64,000 nt of DNA from Clostridium sp. OS1-26 (GCF_030915445.1 NZ_CP133264.1:1736001-1800000), one strand, 5' to 3'; counted from the stretch's first letter, positions 37,332-45,550 are shown. Made by a program: numbers and translations. Notes: generated by a model from the letters alone, not told the origin.

Positions 37332-37559
37332 GAAAGTTAACTTATACTCCGAGCTATGTTTCCAAGCTTCAGTCCGTTAAAAACTTTTAGTCAGTCTAAA
37401 GCTTGTGTTTTAGACGACCTAAGAACTTAGATAAACTCGCTTCGCTCAAACAGTATCTAAGTTCTAGGGTTGTCTTAAAACCCTTTACTAAGACTGACAC
37501 AAAGTTTTTAAATCTACCTTCAGCTTTGGAAACATAGCTCTTCGCATAAGTTAACTTTC
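37332..37559. repeat. Complete palindromic repeat element (copy A)
   Basis: This 228-base element is bounded by GAAAGTTAACTTA and TAAGTTAACTTTC. Inside, the arms pair along almost their whole length (GCTATGTTTCCAAGCTTCAGT with AGCTTTGGAAACATAGC; TTAAAAACTTT with AAAGTTTTTAA; AGTCAGTCT with AGACTGAC; GTTTTAGACGACC with GGGTTGTCTTAAAAC). The tip is a perfect 12-bp stem AGAACTTAGATA (37422-37433) / TATCTAAGTTCT (37454-37465) around the loop AACTCGCTTCGCTCAAACAG. The outer flank ends CCCTATAG. Copy B at 43089 has nearly the same arms but a different tip stem. No protein is credible inside. It resembles a MITE or a structured-RNA element. Confidence 0.88.
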
Positions 37560-37570
37560 TAGTTTTTATC

Positions 37571-37729
37571 CCTATAGATATTTAACTCTGATGCATGACT
37601 AAGGCATTTATAGGGAAGTATCTGATAGTACAGAAGAGGTACCCTTATGAATACCGTTACTTGTTAAGCAGCCATGTTGAATATCTATAATAATTATTTC
37701 AAAATAATCCACATAACCGGAGGTGTATT
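37571..37729. other. Upstream region of the dihydrolipoyl dehydrogenase operon
   Basis: There is no gene. CCCTATAGATATTTAAC and ATTTATAGGG form a further small inverted repeat just right of copy A, and GATATT/AATATC lie further apart. A GGAGGTG ribosome-binding site closes it. I cannot define a promoter with certainty. Confidence 0.35.
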
Positions 37730-39469
37730 ATGTTAGATATAGTATTAGATAAGTTAAATGGACACGCTAAGGATGGTAAAGTATGTAGAATATATATAAG
37801 TGTTGGAGACACAGTTAACGCTGACGATAATATTTGCGATGTAGAAAGTAAAAAGGGAAGTTCAACTTTTAAATCTAACTTTTCAGGTGTTATAAAAAGC
37901 ATAGAGATTTCAGAGGGAGACACCATAAGCTTAGGAGCTGTAATAGCTAAAATAGAAGGAGAAGCTGTTGGGGCTATAGAGGATAACAAAAAGATAGATA
38001 ATGCCTCTAGTGCTAAAGGTGCCTCATCCTTTAATTATTTCGCTGGACTAATGAAGCCTAAAAAAGAAGAAATAAGCTGTGATATAGCTGTAGTTGGGGG
38101 AGGACCTGGTGGATATGTAGCTGCTATTGAAGGTGCTATGCTAGGTGCAAATGTAGTATTAATCGAAAAAGAAAATCTAGGTGGAACTTGTCTTAATCGT
38201 GGATGTATTCCGACTAAAACCTTAGTAAGGTCAGCACAGGTATATGACAGCTTATGCAGAGCAGATGAATTTGGACTAATAGCAGAAAATGTATCTGTAA
38301 ATATGAAAAAGATAATTCAGCGTAAAAACAACATAGTGGAAGAATTAAGAAATGGAATTCAATTTATACTTGAAAAACGTAATGTAAGAATTATAAAAGG
38401 CGAGGGTAAACTAGTAAAAGAAGACAGCCTATTTGTAAAAGAAAATAACACAGAAATAACTATTAACGCTAAAAATATAATATTGGCAACAGGTTCAAAA
38501 GCTATTAAACTTCCAATACCAGGTGCAGACCTTGAAAACGTTATAACAAGTAATGAAGCTTTAGATTTAGATAAGCTTCCTAAAAAATTAATAATAATAG
38601 GCGGCGGTATAATAGGTATGGAATTTGCCTTCATGTACTCCAAGCTAGGTGTAGATGTATATGTGGTAGAATACTTTGATTCAATACTTGCAACCTTAGA
38701 TAAAGATATATGTGATGAAATGACTGCAATAGCAAAGGATAACAATATAAAACTATATACTGGTTGTAAGGTTGAGGAAATATTAGAAGGAGAAGACAAA
38801 CAATCAATAGTAACCTTCACAAAAGATGATATTAAAAAATATCTATCAGCAGATAAAGTTTTAATGGCAGTAGGTAGAGCTCCTTCAATAGATGTTGAAG
38901 AATTAGAAAAGTTTAATATTGAGTTAACTGCTAACAAAAGAGCCATATTAGTAAATGATAAAATGCAAACTAGTTTAAATAATATATATGCTATAGGTGA
39001 TTCAACTAATATAATTCAATTAGCCCATGTGGCATCCCATCAAGGAGTAGTAGCAGCAAGAAATATAATGGGAAAAGAATGCAGCATGAATTATGATGTA
39101 GTTCCAAGTGCTATATTCACTCATCCTGAAATTGCTGTTGTAGGAGTATCAGAAAAAGATGCAGAGAAAAAAGGACTTGAAATAGAGATAGGTAAATTCC
39201 CTTTTGCAGCTAATGGAAAAGCAATGACTTATGGAGAAAAGGAAGGATTTGTAAAAATCATAAAGAACAAGGCTACTGGAGTTGTTATAGGTGGTGCTGT
39301 AGTAGGACCTCATGCAACAGATTTAATAGCTGAATTAGCTCTAGCTGTAAAAAATAAGCTAACAGCGGAACAAATTACAGAAACTATACATGCACATCCT
39401 ACTACAGCAGAAGCTATACACGAAGGAGCTCTTGCCTTAGAAGGAGGATCTCTACATTTTGTCAACTAA
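37730..39469 (+). CDS. lpdA: Dihydrolipoyl dehydrogenase with an N-terminal lipoyl-type domain
   Basis: This is the E3 component of 2-oxo-acid, acetoin or glycine-cleavage complexes; it reoxidises dihydrolipoyl groups with NAD+. The 579-residue protein is longer than plain E3 (about 470) because a biotinyl/lipoyl domain occupies 1-78 (candidate lipoyl Lys in DVESKKGSSTF). Then come FAD-binding VVGGGPGGYVAA, the redox disulfide GGTCLNRGCIPTKT (Cys154 and Cys159), NAD-binding IIGGGIIGMEFA, and the C-terminal His-Glu pair in HAHPTTAEAIHEGA. It overlaps the lipoate ligase gene by 11 bases, so the two are coupled. No E1 or E2 gene is in the window. Confidence 0.94.
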   Translation: MLDIVLDKLNGHAKDGKVCRIYISVGDTVNADDNICDVESKKGSSTFKSNFSGVIKSIEISEGDTISLGAVIAKIEGEAVGAIEDNKKIDNASSAKGASSFNYFAGLMKPKKEEISCDIAVVGGGPGGYVAAIEGAMLGANVVLIEKENLGGTCLNRGCIPTKTLVRSAQVYDSLCRADEFGLIAENVSVNMKKIIQRKNNIVEELRNGIQFILEKRNVRIIKGEGKLVKEDSLFVKENNTEITINAKNIILATGSKAIKLPIPGADLENVITSNEALDLDKLPKKLIIIGGGIIGMEFAFMYSKLGVDVYVVEYFDSILATLDKDICDEMTAIAKDNNIKLYTGCKVEEILEGEDKQSIVTFTKDDIKKYLSADKVLMAVGRAPSIDVEELEKFNIELTANKRAILVNDKMQTSLNNIYAIGDSTNIIQLAHVASHQGVVAARNIMGKECSMNYDVVPSAIFTHPEIAVVGVSEKDAEKKGLEIEIGKFPFAANGKAMTYGEKEGFVKIIKNKATGVVIGGAVVGPHATDLIAELALAVKNKLTAEQITETIHAHPTTAEAIHEGALALEGGSLHFVN

Positions 39470-40466
39470 AGATATAAAAACAAAAATTGTTGTATCTACA
39501 TCAGTTGATCCTTATTACAATTTATCCTTAGAAGAATACCTTTTAAACAATGTAGAAGAAGATGAGGTAATTCTTTATTTATGGCAAAATGCAAACACTG
39601 TAGTTATAGGTAGAAATCAAAATCCATGGAAAGAATGTAAATGTAAGGACCTAGAACTGAATGATGGGAAAATAGCTAGAAGACTTTCTGGCGGTGGCGC
39701 AGTGTACCATGACTTAGGAAACTTAAATTTTACATTTGTGGCTAGTGAAGCTTTGTATAATCTAGAAAAACAGTTGAAGGTTATATTAAAGGCAGCTCAA
39801 AAAGAAGGGATAAATGCAGAGTTTTCTGGAAGAAATGATATTGAGGTAAATGAGAAGAAGTTTTCTGGCAATGCTTTTTATTTTACGAAAACCTCAGCAT
39901 ATCATCATGGTGCTATACTTATTGATACCGATATAAGTAAATTAGGCAGCTATCTTCAGGTTTCAAAAGAGAAAATACAGTCTAAAGGTATAGATTCAGT
40001 GCAAGCTAGAGTTGTAAATTTAAGGAGCTTAAATAAAGATATAACTGTAGAGTCATTTAAAATGAGACTTAAAGAAAGTTTTAAAGATATATATGGAGAA
40101 AATTCTGAAGAATATATATTAAATGAAGAGATATTTAAACTACATGAACTATATAATAAATATTCTTCATGGGAATGGATTTATGGAGAATCACCCTCAT
40201 TTGATATAAGCTTTAAAAATAGATTTACTTGGGGAGATATGGAAATTAGATTAACTTTAAAGAAGGCATATATACAAAAAGCAGTTATATATTCTGATGC
40301 CTTAAATAGCAGTCTTATTTTAAGACTAGGTGATGTACTGGAAGGAATAAATTTTAATATATCGACAATATGCGAAAAAATAAAATCCTTAAGTAATGAA
40401 TTTGATGAAGATGAAATAATAAATGATATATATAATTGGATGGAAAGTAAAGTATTACAGTTTTAA
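39459..40466 (+). CDS. lplA: Lipoate-protein ligase
   Basis: This 335-residue enzyme attaches free lipoate to lipoyl domains using ATP. Motifs of the LplA family are NTVVIGRNQNPWKECK, ARRLSGGGAVYHDLGNLNFTF (the RRxSGGGAVYHD substrate loop), EFSGRNDIEVNEKKFSGNAFYF with the catalytic Lys, HGAILIDTDISKLGSYLQV, and a C-terminal accessory domain (about 245-335) starting FTWGDMEI. Initiation is at TTG 39459, preceded by AAGGAGGATC inside lpdA. Its obvious client is the lipoyl domain of the neighbouring dehydrogenase. Confidence 0.94.
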   Translation: MSTKDIKTKIVVSTSVDPYYNLSLEEYLLNNVEEDEVILYLWQNANTVVIGRNQNPWKECKCKDLELNDGKIARRLSGGGAVYHDLGNLNFTFVASEALYNLEKQLKVILKAAQKEGINAEFSGRNDIEVNEKKFSGNAFYFTKTSAYHHGAILIDTDISKLGSYLQVSKEKIQSKGIDSVQARVVNLRSLNKDITVESFKMRLKESFKDIYGENSEEYILNEEIFKLHELYNKYSSWEWIYGESPSFDISFKNRFTWGDMEIRLTLKKAYIQKAVIYSDALNSSLILRLGDVLEGINFNISTICEKIKSLSNEFDEDEIINDIYNWMESKVLQF

Positions 40467-40470
40467 TAAT

Positions 40471-40591
40471 TTGGATATTCATTGGATTTGAAGTACTAAA
40501 TTTTTAATTTAATCTGGTATTTATATAAGTAGAATGTATATAAATATCCAAGTTGAGTTAAAATATAGTTAATAATTCTATGAATATCCAA
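40471..40591. promoter_or_regulatory. Cluster of ATATCCAA motifs upstream of the ABC binding-protein gene
   Basis: TTGGATATTCAT (40471-40482), AATATCCAA (40543-40551) and ATGAATATCCAA (40580-40591) occur within 120 bases; the outer two are exact inverted copies over 12 bases. They could be regulator sites or one large hairpin. The regulator is unknown. Confidence 0.4.
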
Positions 40592-40643
40592 TTTTTTCAT
40601 AGGTATAGTTATGGATTTTTATTAAAAAAATTCATAAAAAGTA

Positions 40644-40672
40644 TTGTATAAACATGAAAGTGGATGTATAAT
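40644..40672 (+). promoter_or_regulatory. Promoter of the amino-acid ABC transporter
   Basis: TTGTAT (40644-40649) and TATAAT (40667-40672) are 17 bases apart, 55 bases ahead of the binding-protein start at 40727. Confidence 0.65.
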
Positions 40673-40726
40673 AATACGAGAATTGATTTTGAATCATTAA
40701 GTCATAGAAATTTGGGGGGAATCAAA

Positions 40727-41560
40727 ATGTTAAAAGGAAGTTTAAAGAAGATCATAGCAGTGTCTTTAGTCGTAGGTTCAATGTTTACTTTTGCTGCCTG
40801 TGGAAGCAATCAAAATACATCTAATAGTGGAACACAATCACAAACTATGGAAAGAATAAAGAAGAACGGAAAACTTGTTCTTGGTACAAGTGCGGACTAT
40901 CCACCATATGAATTTCATAAAGCAGCAAATGGAAAAGATGAAATCGTAGGTTTTGACGTTGAGGTTGCAAAACAAATAGCAAAAGATATGGGAGTACAGC
41001 TTGAAATAAAAGACATGAAGTTTGATGGACTTCTTGCAGCTTTAGATCAAGGAAATGTTGACATTGTTGTTGCTGGAATGACTCCAACTGAAGAAAGAAA
41101 GAAAAATGTAGATTTTTCAAAAGTTTATTATACAGCAGTTCAAACTGTAATAGTAAAAGCTTCTGATAAAGATAAAATAAAATCAATAGATGATTTAAAA
41201 GGCAAAAAAGTAGGAGTTCAAAAAGGAGCAATACAAGAAGAAATAGCTAAGAAGCAAATGCCAAACTCTGAAGCTGTAGCTCTTGGAAAAATATCAGATT
41301 TAGTTTTAGCTCTTAAGAACAACAGAGTTGATGCAGTTATAGTAGAATTACCAGTTGCAACTTCAAATGTGAATGCTAATAAGGACCTAGTTATATCAAA
41401 TATAAAGCTTCAAACTGAAGAATCAGGTTCTGCAGTTGCAATTAAAAAGGGAAGTGCAGATGTAGTTAGCGCTATAGATAAGACATTAGACAAACTAGTT
41501 CAAGACAAGAGTATTGACAAATACGTTACTGATGCAACTAACTCAGTAGAAGCAAAATAA
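40727..41560 (+). CDS. Polar amino-acid ABC transporter, substrate-binding lipoprotein
   Basis: This 277-residue protein begins at ATG 40727 after GGGGGGAATC and has a lipoprotein signal peptide with the lipobox MFTFAACGSN; the Cys would be lipidated and anchor it outside the membrane. The rest is a family 3 binding protein: GKLVLGTSADYPPYEFHKA, VGFDVEVAKQIAKDMG, DGLLAALDQGNVDIVVAGMTPTEERKKNVDFS and DLKGKKVGVQKGA. The family binds polar amino acids such as Gln, His, Arg or cystine; which one is not clear. A perfect palindrome separates it from the permease gene. Confidence 0.92.
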   Translation: MLKGSLKKIIAVSLVVGSMFTFAACGSNQNTSNSGTQSQTMERIKKNGKLVLGTSADYPPYEFHKAANGKDEIVGFDVEVAKQIAKDMGVQLEIKDMKFDGLLAALDQGNVDIVVAGMTPTEERKKNVDFSKVYYTAVQTVIVKASDKDKIKSIDDLKGKKVGVQKGAIQEEIAKKQMPNSEAVALGKISDLVLALKNNRVDAVIVELPVATSNVNANKDLVISNIKLQTEESGSAVAIKKGSADVVSAIDKTLDKLVQDKSIDKYVTDATNSVEAK

Positions 41561-41584
41561 AGTAAGACCTTTAAGTTCAGCAAT

Positions 41585-41622
41585 AATTGTTAGGTAACTG
41601 CAGTTACCTAACAATTTATTTC
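41585..41622 (+). terminator. Intra-operon hairpin, perfect 32-base palindrome
   Basis: AATTGTTAGGTAACTG (41585-41600) is followed directly by its exact reverse complement (to 41616), then TTATTTCTG. It would act as a leaky terminator or RNA-stabilising hairpin, making more binding protein than permease. Confidence 0.8.
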
Positions 41623-41710
41623 TGTGTACGATATTTTTATCGCTTTAATTTGAGGCAGAAAAATATTTAGTTTAATATTTAATTTAATATAAGACGGGGA
41701 GGACGTAGTA

Positions 41711-42361
41711 TTGGATTTCAGTTTTTTATCTAATTATTACATGTTTTTTATTAACGGAGCTAAGTTTACAATTTTCATAGCATTCTTTACAGTCCTAATT
41801 GGTGTAATGCTTGGAGTTATTTTAGCTCTTATGAAATTATCGAAGAAAAAGATTTTAAATTTAATAGCAACTGCTTATGTAGAATTTATAAGAGGAACCC
41901 CATTACTTGTACAGTTATATATTGTATTTTATGGTCTTCCGCATATAGGAATTAACTTACCAGAATTTGTTGCTGGTATTATAGCATTGTCAGTTAACAG
42001 CGCTGCTTATGTAGCAGAAATAATACGTGCAGGTATACAGGCCGTAGATAAAGGACAAATGGAAGCTGCAAGATCATTAGGTATGCCTCCAGGAATGGCT
42101 ATGAGATATATAATAATACCTCAAGCTATTAAAAATATCTTACCTGCATTAGGCAATGAATTTATAGTCGTTATAAAAGAGTCTTCTATAGCATCTATAA
42201 TAGGTATACATGAGCTAATGTATAACGCAGATACTGTAAGAGGCAATACATTCCAGCCTTTTGCCCCTTTAATTGTAGCGGCAATAATATACTTCTTAAT
42301 GACATTTACACTTTCAAAAATTGTAGGTACCTTTGAGAGGAGAATGAAGACAAGTGATTAA
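41711..42361 (+). CDS. Polar amino-acid ABC transporter, permease
   Basis: This 216-residue HisM/GlnP-type permease has about five membrane helices and the EAA loop [34 protein letters not shown] that contacts the ATPase. [22 protein letters not shown] is the typical second-helix motif. Initiation is TTG at 41711 behind GGGGAGGAC. It overlaps the ATPase gene by 8 bases. Confidence 0.94.
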   Translation: MDFSFLSNYYMFFINGAKFTIFIAFFTVLIGVMLGVILALMKLSKKKILNLIATAYVEFIRGTPLLVQLYIVFYGLPHIGINLPEFVAGIIALSVNSAAYVAEIIRAGIQAVDKGQMEAARSLGMPPGMAMRYIIIPQAIKNILPALGNEFIVVIKESSIASIIGIHELMYNADTVRGNTFQPFAPLIVAAIIYFLMTFTLSKIVGTFERRMKTSD

Positions 42362-43076
42362 AGTAAATGGTTTGCATAAAAAATTTGATAAATTACATGT
42401 TCTTAAAGGAATAAATATAGAAATAAATCAAGGTGAAGTTGTTGTTGTTATAGGCCCAAGTGGCTCTGGTAAAAGTACTTTTTTAAGATGTCTTAATTTA
42501 CTAGAGGAGCCTACTGAAGGCGAAATCATTTTTGAAGGAATATCTATAACAGAAAAAGGTACAGATATAAATAAACTAAGACAAAAGATGGGAATGGTGT
42601 TTCAGCAATTCAACTTATTCCCGCATCTAACTGTTTTAGAAAACATAACTATATCACCTAAAAAGTTGAAGGGTATGTCAAATGAGGAAGCCAAGAAAAT
42701 AGCCTTTGATTTGTTAAAGAGAATAGGTCTTGACGATAAAGCGAATAGCTATCCAGGACAGTTATCCGGTGGACAAAAGCAGAGAATAGCTATAGCAAGA
42801 GCACTCGCTATGTCACCAGATGTTATGTTATTTGATGAGCCAACTTCAGCTCTTGACCCAGAAATGGTAGGAGAAGTTTTAGATGTTATGAAAGAGCTTG
42901 CAGCAGAGGGTATGACAATGGTTGTTGTTACTCATGAAATGGGCTTTGCAAAAGAAGTTGGAGATAGAGTTATATTTATGGATCAAGGGAATATAATCGA
43001 AGAAAATGTACCAGAAGAATTATTTGGAAATCCACAGCATTCAAGAACTAAGGATTTCTTAGGAAAAGTACTATAG
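42354..43076 (+). CDS. Polar amino-acid ABC transporter, ATP-binding protein
   Basis: This 240-residue ATPase of the GlnQ/HisP group shows Walker [11 protein letters not shown]-loop [18 protein letters not shown], signature [16 protein letters not shown], Walker [14 protein letters not shown] and the switch His in [10 protein letters not shown]. It starts at GTG 42354 inside the permease gene, so the two are translationally coupled. It powers uptake by the transporter formed with the two preceding genes. Twelve bases after its stop codon a complete palindromic repeat (copy B) begins. Confidence 0.96.
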   Translation: MIKVNGLHKKFDKLHVLKGINIEINQGEVVVVIGPSGSGKSTFLRCLNLLEEPTEGEIIFEGISITEKGTDINKLRQKMGMVFQQFNLFPHLTVLENITISPKKLKGMSNEEAKKIAFDLLKRIGLDDKANSYPGQLSGGQKQRIAIARALAMSPDVMLFDEPTSALDPEMVGEVLDVMKELAAEGMTMVVVTHEMGFAKEVGDRVIFMDQGNIIEENVPEELFGNPQHSRTKDFLGKVL

Positions 43077-43088
43077 GGTTATAAGTCC

Positions 43089-43317
43089 GAAAGTTAACTT
43101 ATACCCCGAGCTATGTTTCCAAGCTTCAGTCCGTTAAAAACTTTTAGTCAGTCTAAAGCTTGTGTTTTAGACGACCTAACCACCTTCGAGAAACTCGCTA
43201 TGCTCAGACAACTCGAAGGTGCTAAGGTTGTCTTAAAACCCTTCACTAATACTGACACAAAGTTTTTAAATCTACCTTCAGCTTTGGAAACATATCCCTT
43301 TGTATAAGTTAACTTTC
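43089..43317. repeat. Complete palindromic repeat element (copy B)
   Basis: This 229-base element has the same ends (GAAAGTTAACTTA, TAAGTTAACTTTC) and almost the same arms as copy A at 37332, in the same orientation. The tip differs: a perfect 10-bp stem CACCTTCGAG (43181-43190) / CTCGAAGGTG (43212-43221) around AAACTCGCTATGCTCAGACAA. Stem sequences of A and B share no similarity although each is fully self-complementary, while the loops match at most positions. A 64-codon open frame runs through it, but it follows the repeat and I do not consider it a gene. Outer flanks read CTATAGGG and CCCTATG. Confidence 0.88.
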
Positions 43318-43383
43318 TGGCTAGTTTCCCTATGTAATAGTAAAAAGTAAAAATTTAATTTTATGGTTAGTTTTCCTGTATAT

Positions 43384-43420
43384 AAAAAAGCACAGTTTTG
43401 TATGAAGCTGTGCTTTTTTT
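43384..43420 (+). terminator. Terminator right of copy B
   Basis: AAAAAGCACAG pairs with CTGTGCTTTTT over an 12-base loop, followed by further T. It probably ends the ABC transporter transcript after the repeat. Confidence 0.88.
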
Positions 43421-43467
43421 GTATATATTACAGATTTATTCAAATACTATTACTAGGAGGGATGATT

Positions 43468-43698
43468 ATGGAAGAAAAATCAAAAGTAATAAAAGTTAGA
43501 AAAAATAATGACGGAGACATAACAGATGTGATGCTGGAAAACGGTAATGTATATTCTATAGATGAAGCGATAATGATGACAAAAGATAACTTGATTCAAG
43601 GAGTAAACGTTGGTACAGCTAGAAATGGAAGACATTATTTAAGAAGCAATCCTAATGATAAAGACAATGATAATTTAGACAATATGCCAAGCTTTTAG
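43468..43698 (+). CDS. DUF3892 domain protein
   Basis: This 76-residue protein (MEEKSKVIKVRKNNDGDITDV...) matches the DUF3892 pattern: a dGDI strand, an NGxVYSIDEAIMM stretch, GVNVGTARNGRHYLRSNPN and an ending DNLDNMPSF. The family is common in Firmicutes, and no function is known to me. ATG at 43468 is chosen because AGGAGG lies seven bases before it; the in-frame ATG at 43462 is too close. It is transcribed alone. Confidence 0.85.
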   Translation: MEEKSKVIKVRKNNDGDITDVMLENGNVYSIDEAIMMTKDNLIQGVNVGTARNGRHYLRSNPNDKDNDNLDNMPSF

Positions 43699-43730
43699 AT
43701 TATAATACGAACACCTCCCTCTCTGATAAT

Positions 43731-43759
43731 TTGACAAAACAAGTTATTTAGAATATAAA
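43731..43759 (+). promoter_or_regulatory. Promoter of the IclR-type regulator gene
   Basis: TTGACA (43731-43736) and TATAAA (43754-43759) are exactly 17 bases apart, about 100 bases ahead of the regulator start. Confidence 0.7.
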
Positions 43760-43862
43760 TTAGGTATGATAAATCGCTAAAAAGCATTAGATGGACATAT
43801 GTGGATATTTATAGACGTTAAAATCTAGATTTAACTTTAGGATAAAAAGAGAGGGAGTAAAA

Positions 43863-44624
43863 ATGCAAGATGTAGTGCAATCAGTAGAAAGATCACTTTC
43901 TATATTAGAAGCCTTATCTGACTATGAAGATGGTCTTGGTATTACTGAAATTAGTGAAAAGGTAGGGCTACATAAAAGTACTGTACATAGATTATTATCA
44001 ACACTAATACAAAAGGGTTATGTAGAGCAAAGTGAAGAGACTAATAAATATAAACTGACTTTAAAGTTATTTGAGCTTGGAAGCAAAAAGATAGGGAAAA
44101 TAGATGTTGTTAACGTTGCAAAGCCTTATTTAAGAGACTTAATGAAAATGACTAATGAAGTGGTACATCTAGTAATAAGAGATGGAAACGAAATAGTTTA
44201 TGTGGACAAGGTTGAATCAGAAAGTACTATAAGAATGTACTCAAGAATAGGTAAGAGAAGCCCAATATATTGCACAGCTGTAGGAAAAGCAATGCTTTCT
44301 TATATGACAGATGAGCAAGTAGAACAAATATGGAATCAAAGTGATATTAAAAAATTTACGGAAAAGACTATTACAAATTTAGAAGAATTCAAAGAGCACT
44401 TAAAGATAGTAAGGGAAAAGGGATACGCTATAGATGAACAAGAAAATGAAATAGGAATAAGATGTGTAGGTGCTGCTATATTAAATTATAAAGGTGAAGT
44501 ATGCGGCGCCATAAGTATATCTGGTTCTACTATTAGCTTCACAGAAGATAAAATAGATAATTTTGCAAAGGTACTAATTGAATATGTAAGTAAAATTTCT
44601 AAAGAACTTGGTTACAGAGCGTAA
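43863..44624 (+). CDS. kdgR: IclR-family transcriptional regulator of aldonate/KDG catabolism
   Basis: This 253-residue protein has an N-terminal winged helix (about 5-65: SVERSLSILEALSDYEDGLGITEISEKVGLHKSTVHRLLSTLIQKGYV) and a C-terminal IclR effector domain (VNVAKPYLRDLMKMTNEVVHLVIRDG, YCTAVGKAMLSY, ENEIGIRCVGAAILN). IclR proteins such as KdgR repress sugar-acid genes and release DNA on binding 2-keto-3-deoxygluconate. It directly precedes the KDPG aldolase and KDG kinase genes, where a palindrome overlaps the promoter. The symbol is inferred from context. Confidence 0.85.
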   Translation: MQDVVQSVERSLSILEALSDYEDGLGITEISEKVGLHKSTVHRLLSTLIQKGYVEQSEETNKYKLTLKLFELGSKKIGKIDVVNVAKPYLRDLMKMTNEVVHLVIRDGNEIVYVDKVESESTIRMYSRIGKRSPIYCTAVGKAMLSYMTDEQVEQIWNQSDIKKFTEKTITNLEEFKEHLKIVREKGYAIDEQENEIGIRCVGAAILNYKGEVCGAISISGSTISFTEDKIDNFAKVLIEYVSKISKELGYRA

Positions 44625-44665
44625 TCAGGTTTTTTTTATTCAACTCGAATATAGAGATCAAAGAT

Positions 44666-44707
44666 CGACAGTTAACTTATACCCCGGGATATGTTTCCAA
44701 GCTTTAG
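44666..44707. repeat. Truncated palindromic element (copy C, left end only)
   Basis: GACAGTTAACTTATACCCCG and then ATGTTTCCAAGCTTTA match the left arm of copies A and B, with the usual TATAGAGATCAAAG flank on the left. The sequence diverges after 44707 and no right arm follows, so this is a decayed or deleted copy. Confidence 0.7.
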
Positions 44708-44791
44708 ATAGAGTAATATAATGAGAAACTTGGAGGATGGGCTAATTAATCGAGGCTAGTTTATGCTGAATATAAAATATAATAAATATTT

Positions 44792-44828
44792 GTTTTGTAA
44801 TACGAAACTTAATTTTGTATAATGAAAT
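44792..44828 (+). promoter_or_regulatory. KDPG aldolase promoter with overlapping operator palindromes
   Basis: TTGTAA (44795-44800) and TATAAT (44818-44823) are 17 bases apart. GTTTTGTAATACGAAAC (44792-44808) is a near-perfect 17-base palindrome over the -35 box, and ATTTTGTATAATGAAAT (44812-44828), a weaker relative, lies exactly 20 bases on over the -10 box. This fits repression by the IclR protein encoded upstream. Confidence 0.6.
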
Positions 44829-44884
44829 ATAATGAGATTAAAACTAATTGAGCTATAAATAGATAATCATAGGAGGATGTAGTT

Positions 44885-45532
44885 ATGATTGGAAAGATAG
44901 AAACTCTAAGAAGAATTTCTGAGGTTGGAGTAGTTGCTGTAGTAAGGGCCGAAAATGCTGATACAGCAGAAAAAATATCAAAAGCCTGTATAGAAGGTGG
45001 AATACCAGCTATTGAAGTTACTTTCACAGTACCGGGAGCTGATAAGGTAATTAGTGCATTAAAGGAAAAATTCTCAAAAGATGAGCTTATAGTAGGGGCA
45101 GGAACAGTACTTGATAGTGAAACTGCTAGAATAGCTATACTTGCTGGTGCTCAGTATATTGTAAGCCCAGGATTTGACCTAGAAACTGCAAAGCTTTGTA
45201 ATAGATATCAAATTCCATATATGGCAGGTTGTATGACTGTTACAGAAATGATAAGAGCATTAGAAGCTGGCACAGATGTTATAAAGTTATTCCCAGGAAG
45301 TGCATATGGTCCTGGAATAGTAAAAGATATAAAAGCGCCATTACCTCAAATGCCTATTATGCCAACTGGTGGAGTAAGTTTAGATAACGTTCATGAATGG
45401 ATAAAAAATGGATGTATTGCAGTAGGAGTAGGCGGCAAGTTAACTGAAGGAGCAAAAACTGGAGACTATCAGTCAATAACAAATACAGCTAGAGCTTTTG
45501 TAGAGAAAGTAAGAGAAGCTAGAAGCAATTAG
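44885..45532 (+). CDS. eda: 2-keto-3-deoxy-6-phosphogluconate / 4-hydroxy-2-oxoglutarate aldolase
   Basis: This 215-residue class I aldolase splits KDPG to pyruvate and glyceraldehyde-3-phosphate. Family motifs are VVAVVRAENADTAEKI, GIPAIEVTFTVPGA with the catalytic Glu, GAGTVLD, IVSPGFD, MAGCMTVTEM and TDVIKLFPGS with the Schiff-base Lys, and MPTGGVSLDN binding phosphate. The length is typical. The start follows AGGAGG. The KDG kinase gene starts 18 bases after its stop, so the two form an operon. It completes the Entner-Doudoroff-like route from gluconate in this cluster. Confidence 0.95.
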   Translation: MIGKIETLRRISEVGVVAVVRAENADTAEKISKACIEGGIPAIEVTFTVPGADKVISALKEKFSKDELIVGAGTVLDSETARIAILAGAQYIVSPGFDLETAKLCNRYQIPYMAGCMTVTEMIRALEAGTDVIKLFPGSAYGPGIVKDIKAPLPQMPIMPTGGVSLDNVHEWIKNGCIAVGVGGKLTEGAKTGDYQSITNTARAFVEKVREARSN

Positions 45533-45550
45533 AATAGGAAGGATATTATT

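Noticed and set aside
37332..37559. Possible CRISPR array or retron because of repeats and hairpins
   Set aside because: The copies are single palindromes kilobases apart, with no regular spacers, no cas genes and no reverse transcriptase in the window.
38359..38946. 195-codon open frame on the minus strand within the dihydrolipoyl dehydrogenase gene
   Set aside because: It is antisense to a certain gene, with no ribosome-binding site and no recognisable domain.
40845..41231. Long leucine-rich open frame on the minus strand across the binding-protein gene
   Set aside because: It is antisense to a clear coding gene, its composition is the mirror of lysine/glutamate codons, and it has no start signals.
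43113..43307. Open reading frame of 64 codons inside palindromic copy B
   Set aside because: It follows the repeat exactly, has no ribosome-binding site, and copy A has no equivalent frame of that length. It is a by-product of the element.
43089..43317. Insertion sequence with transposase
   Set aside because: No transposase or fragment of one is encoded in or near any copy; if mobile, the elements depend on a factor elsewhere.
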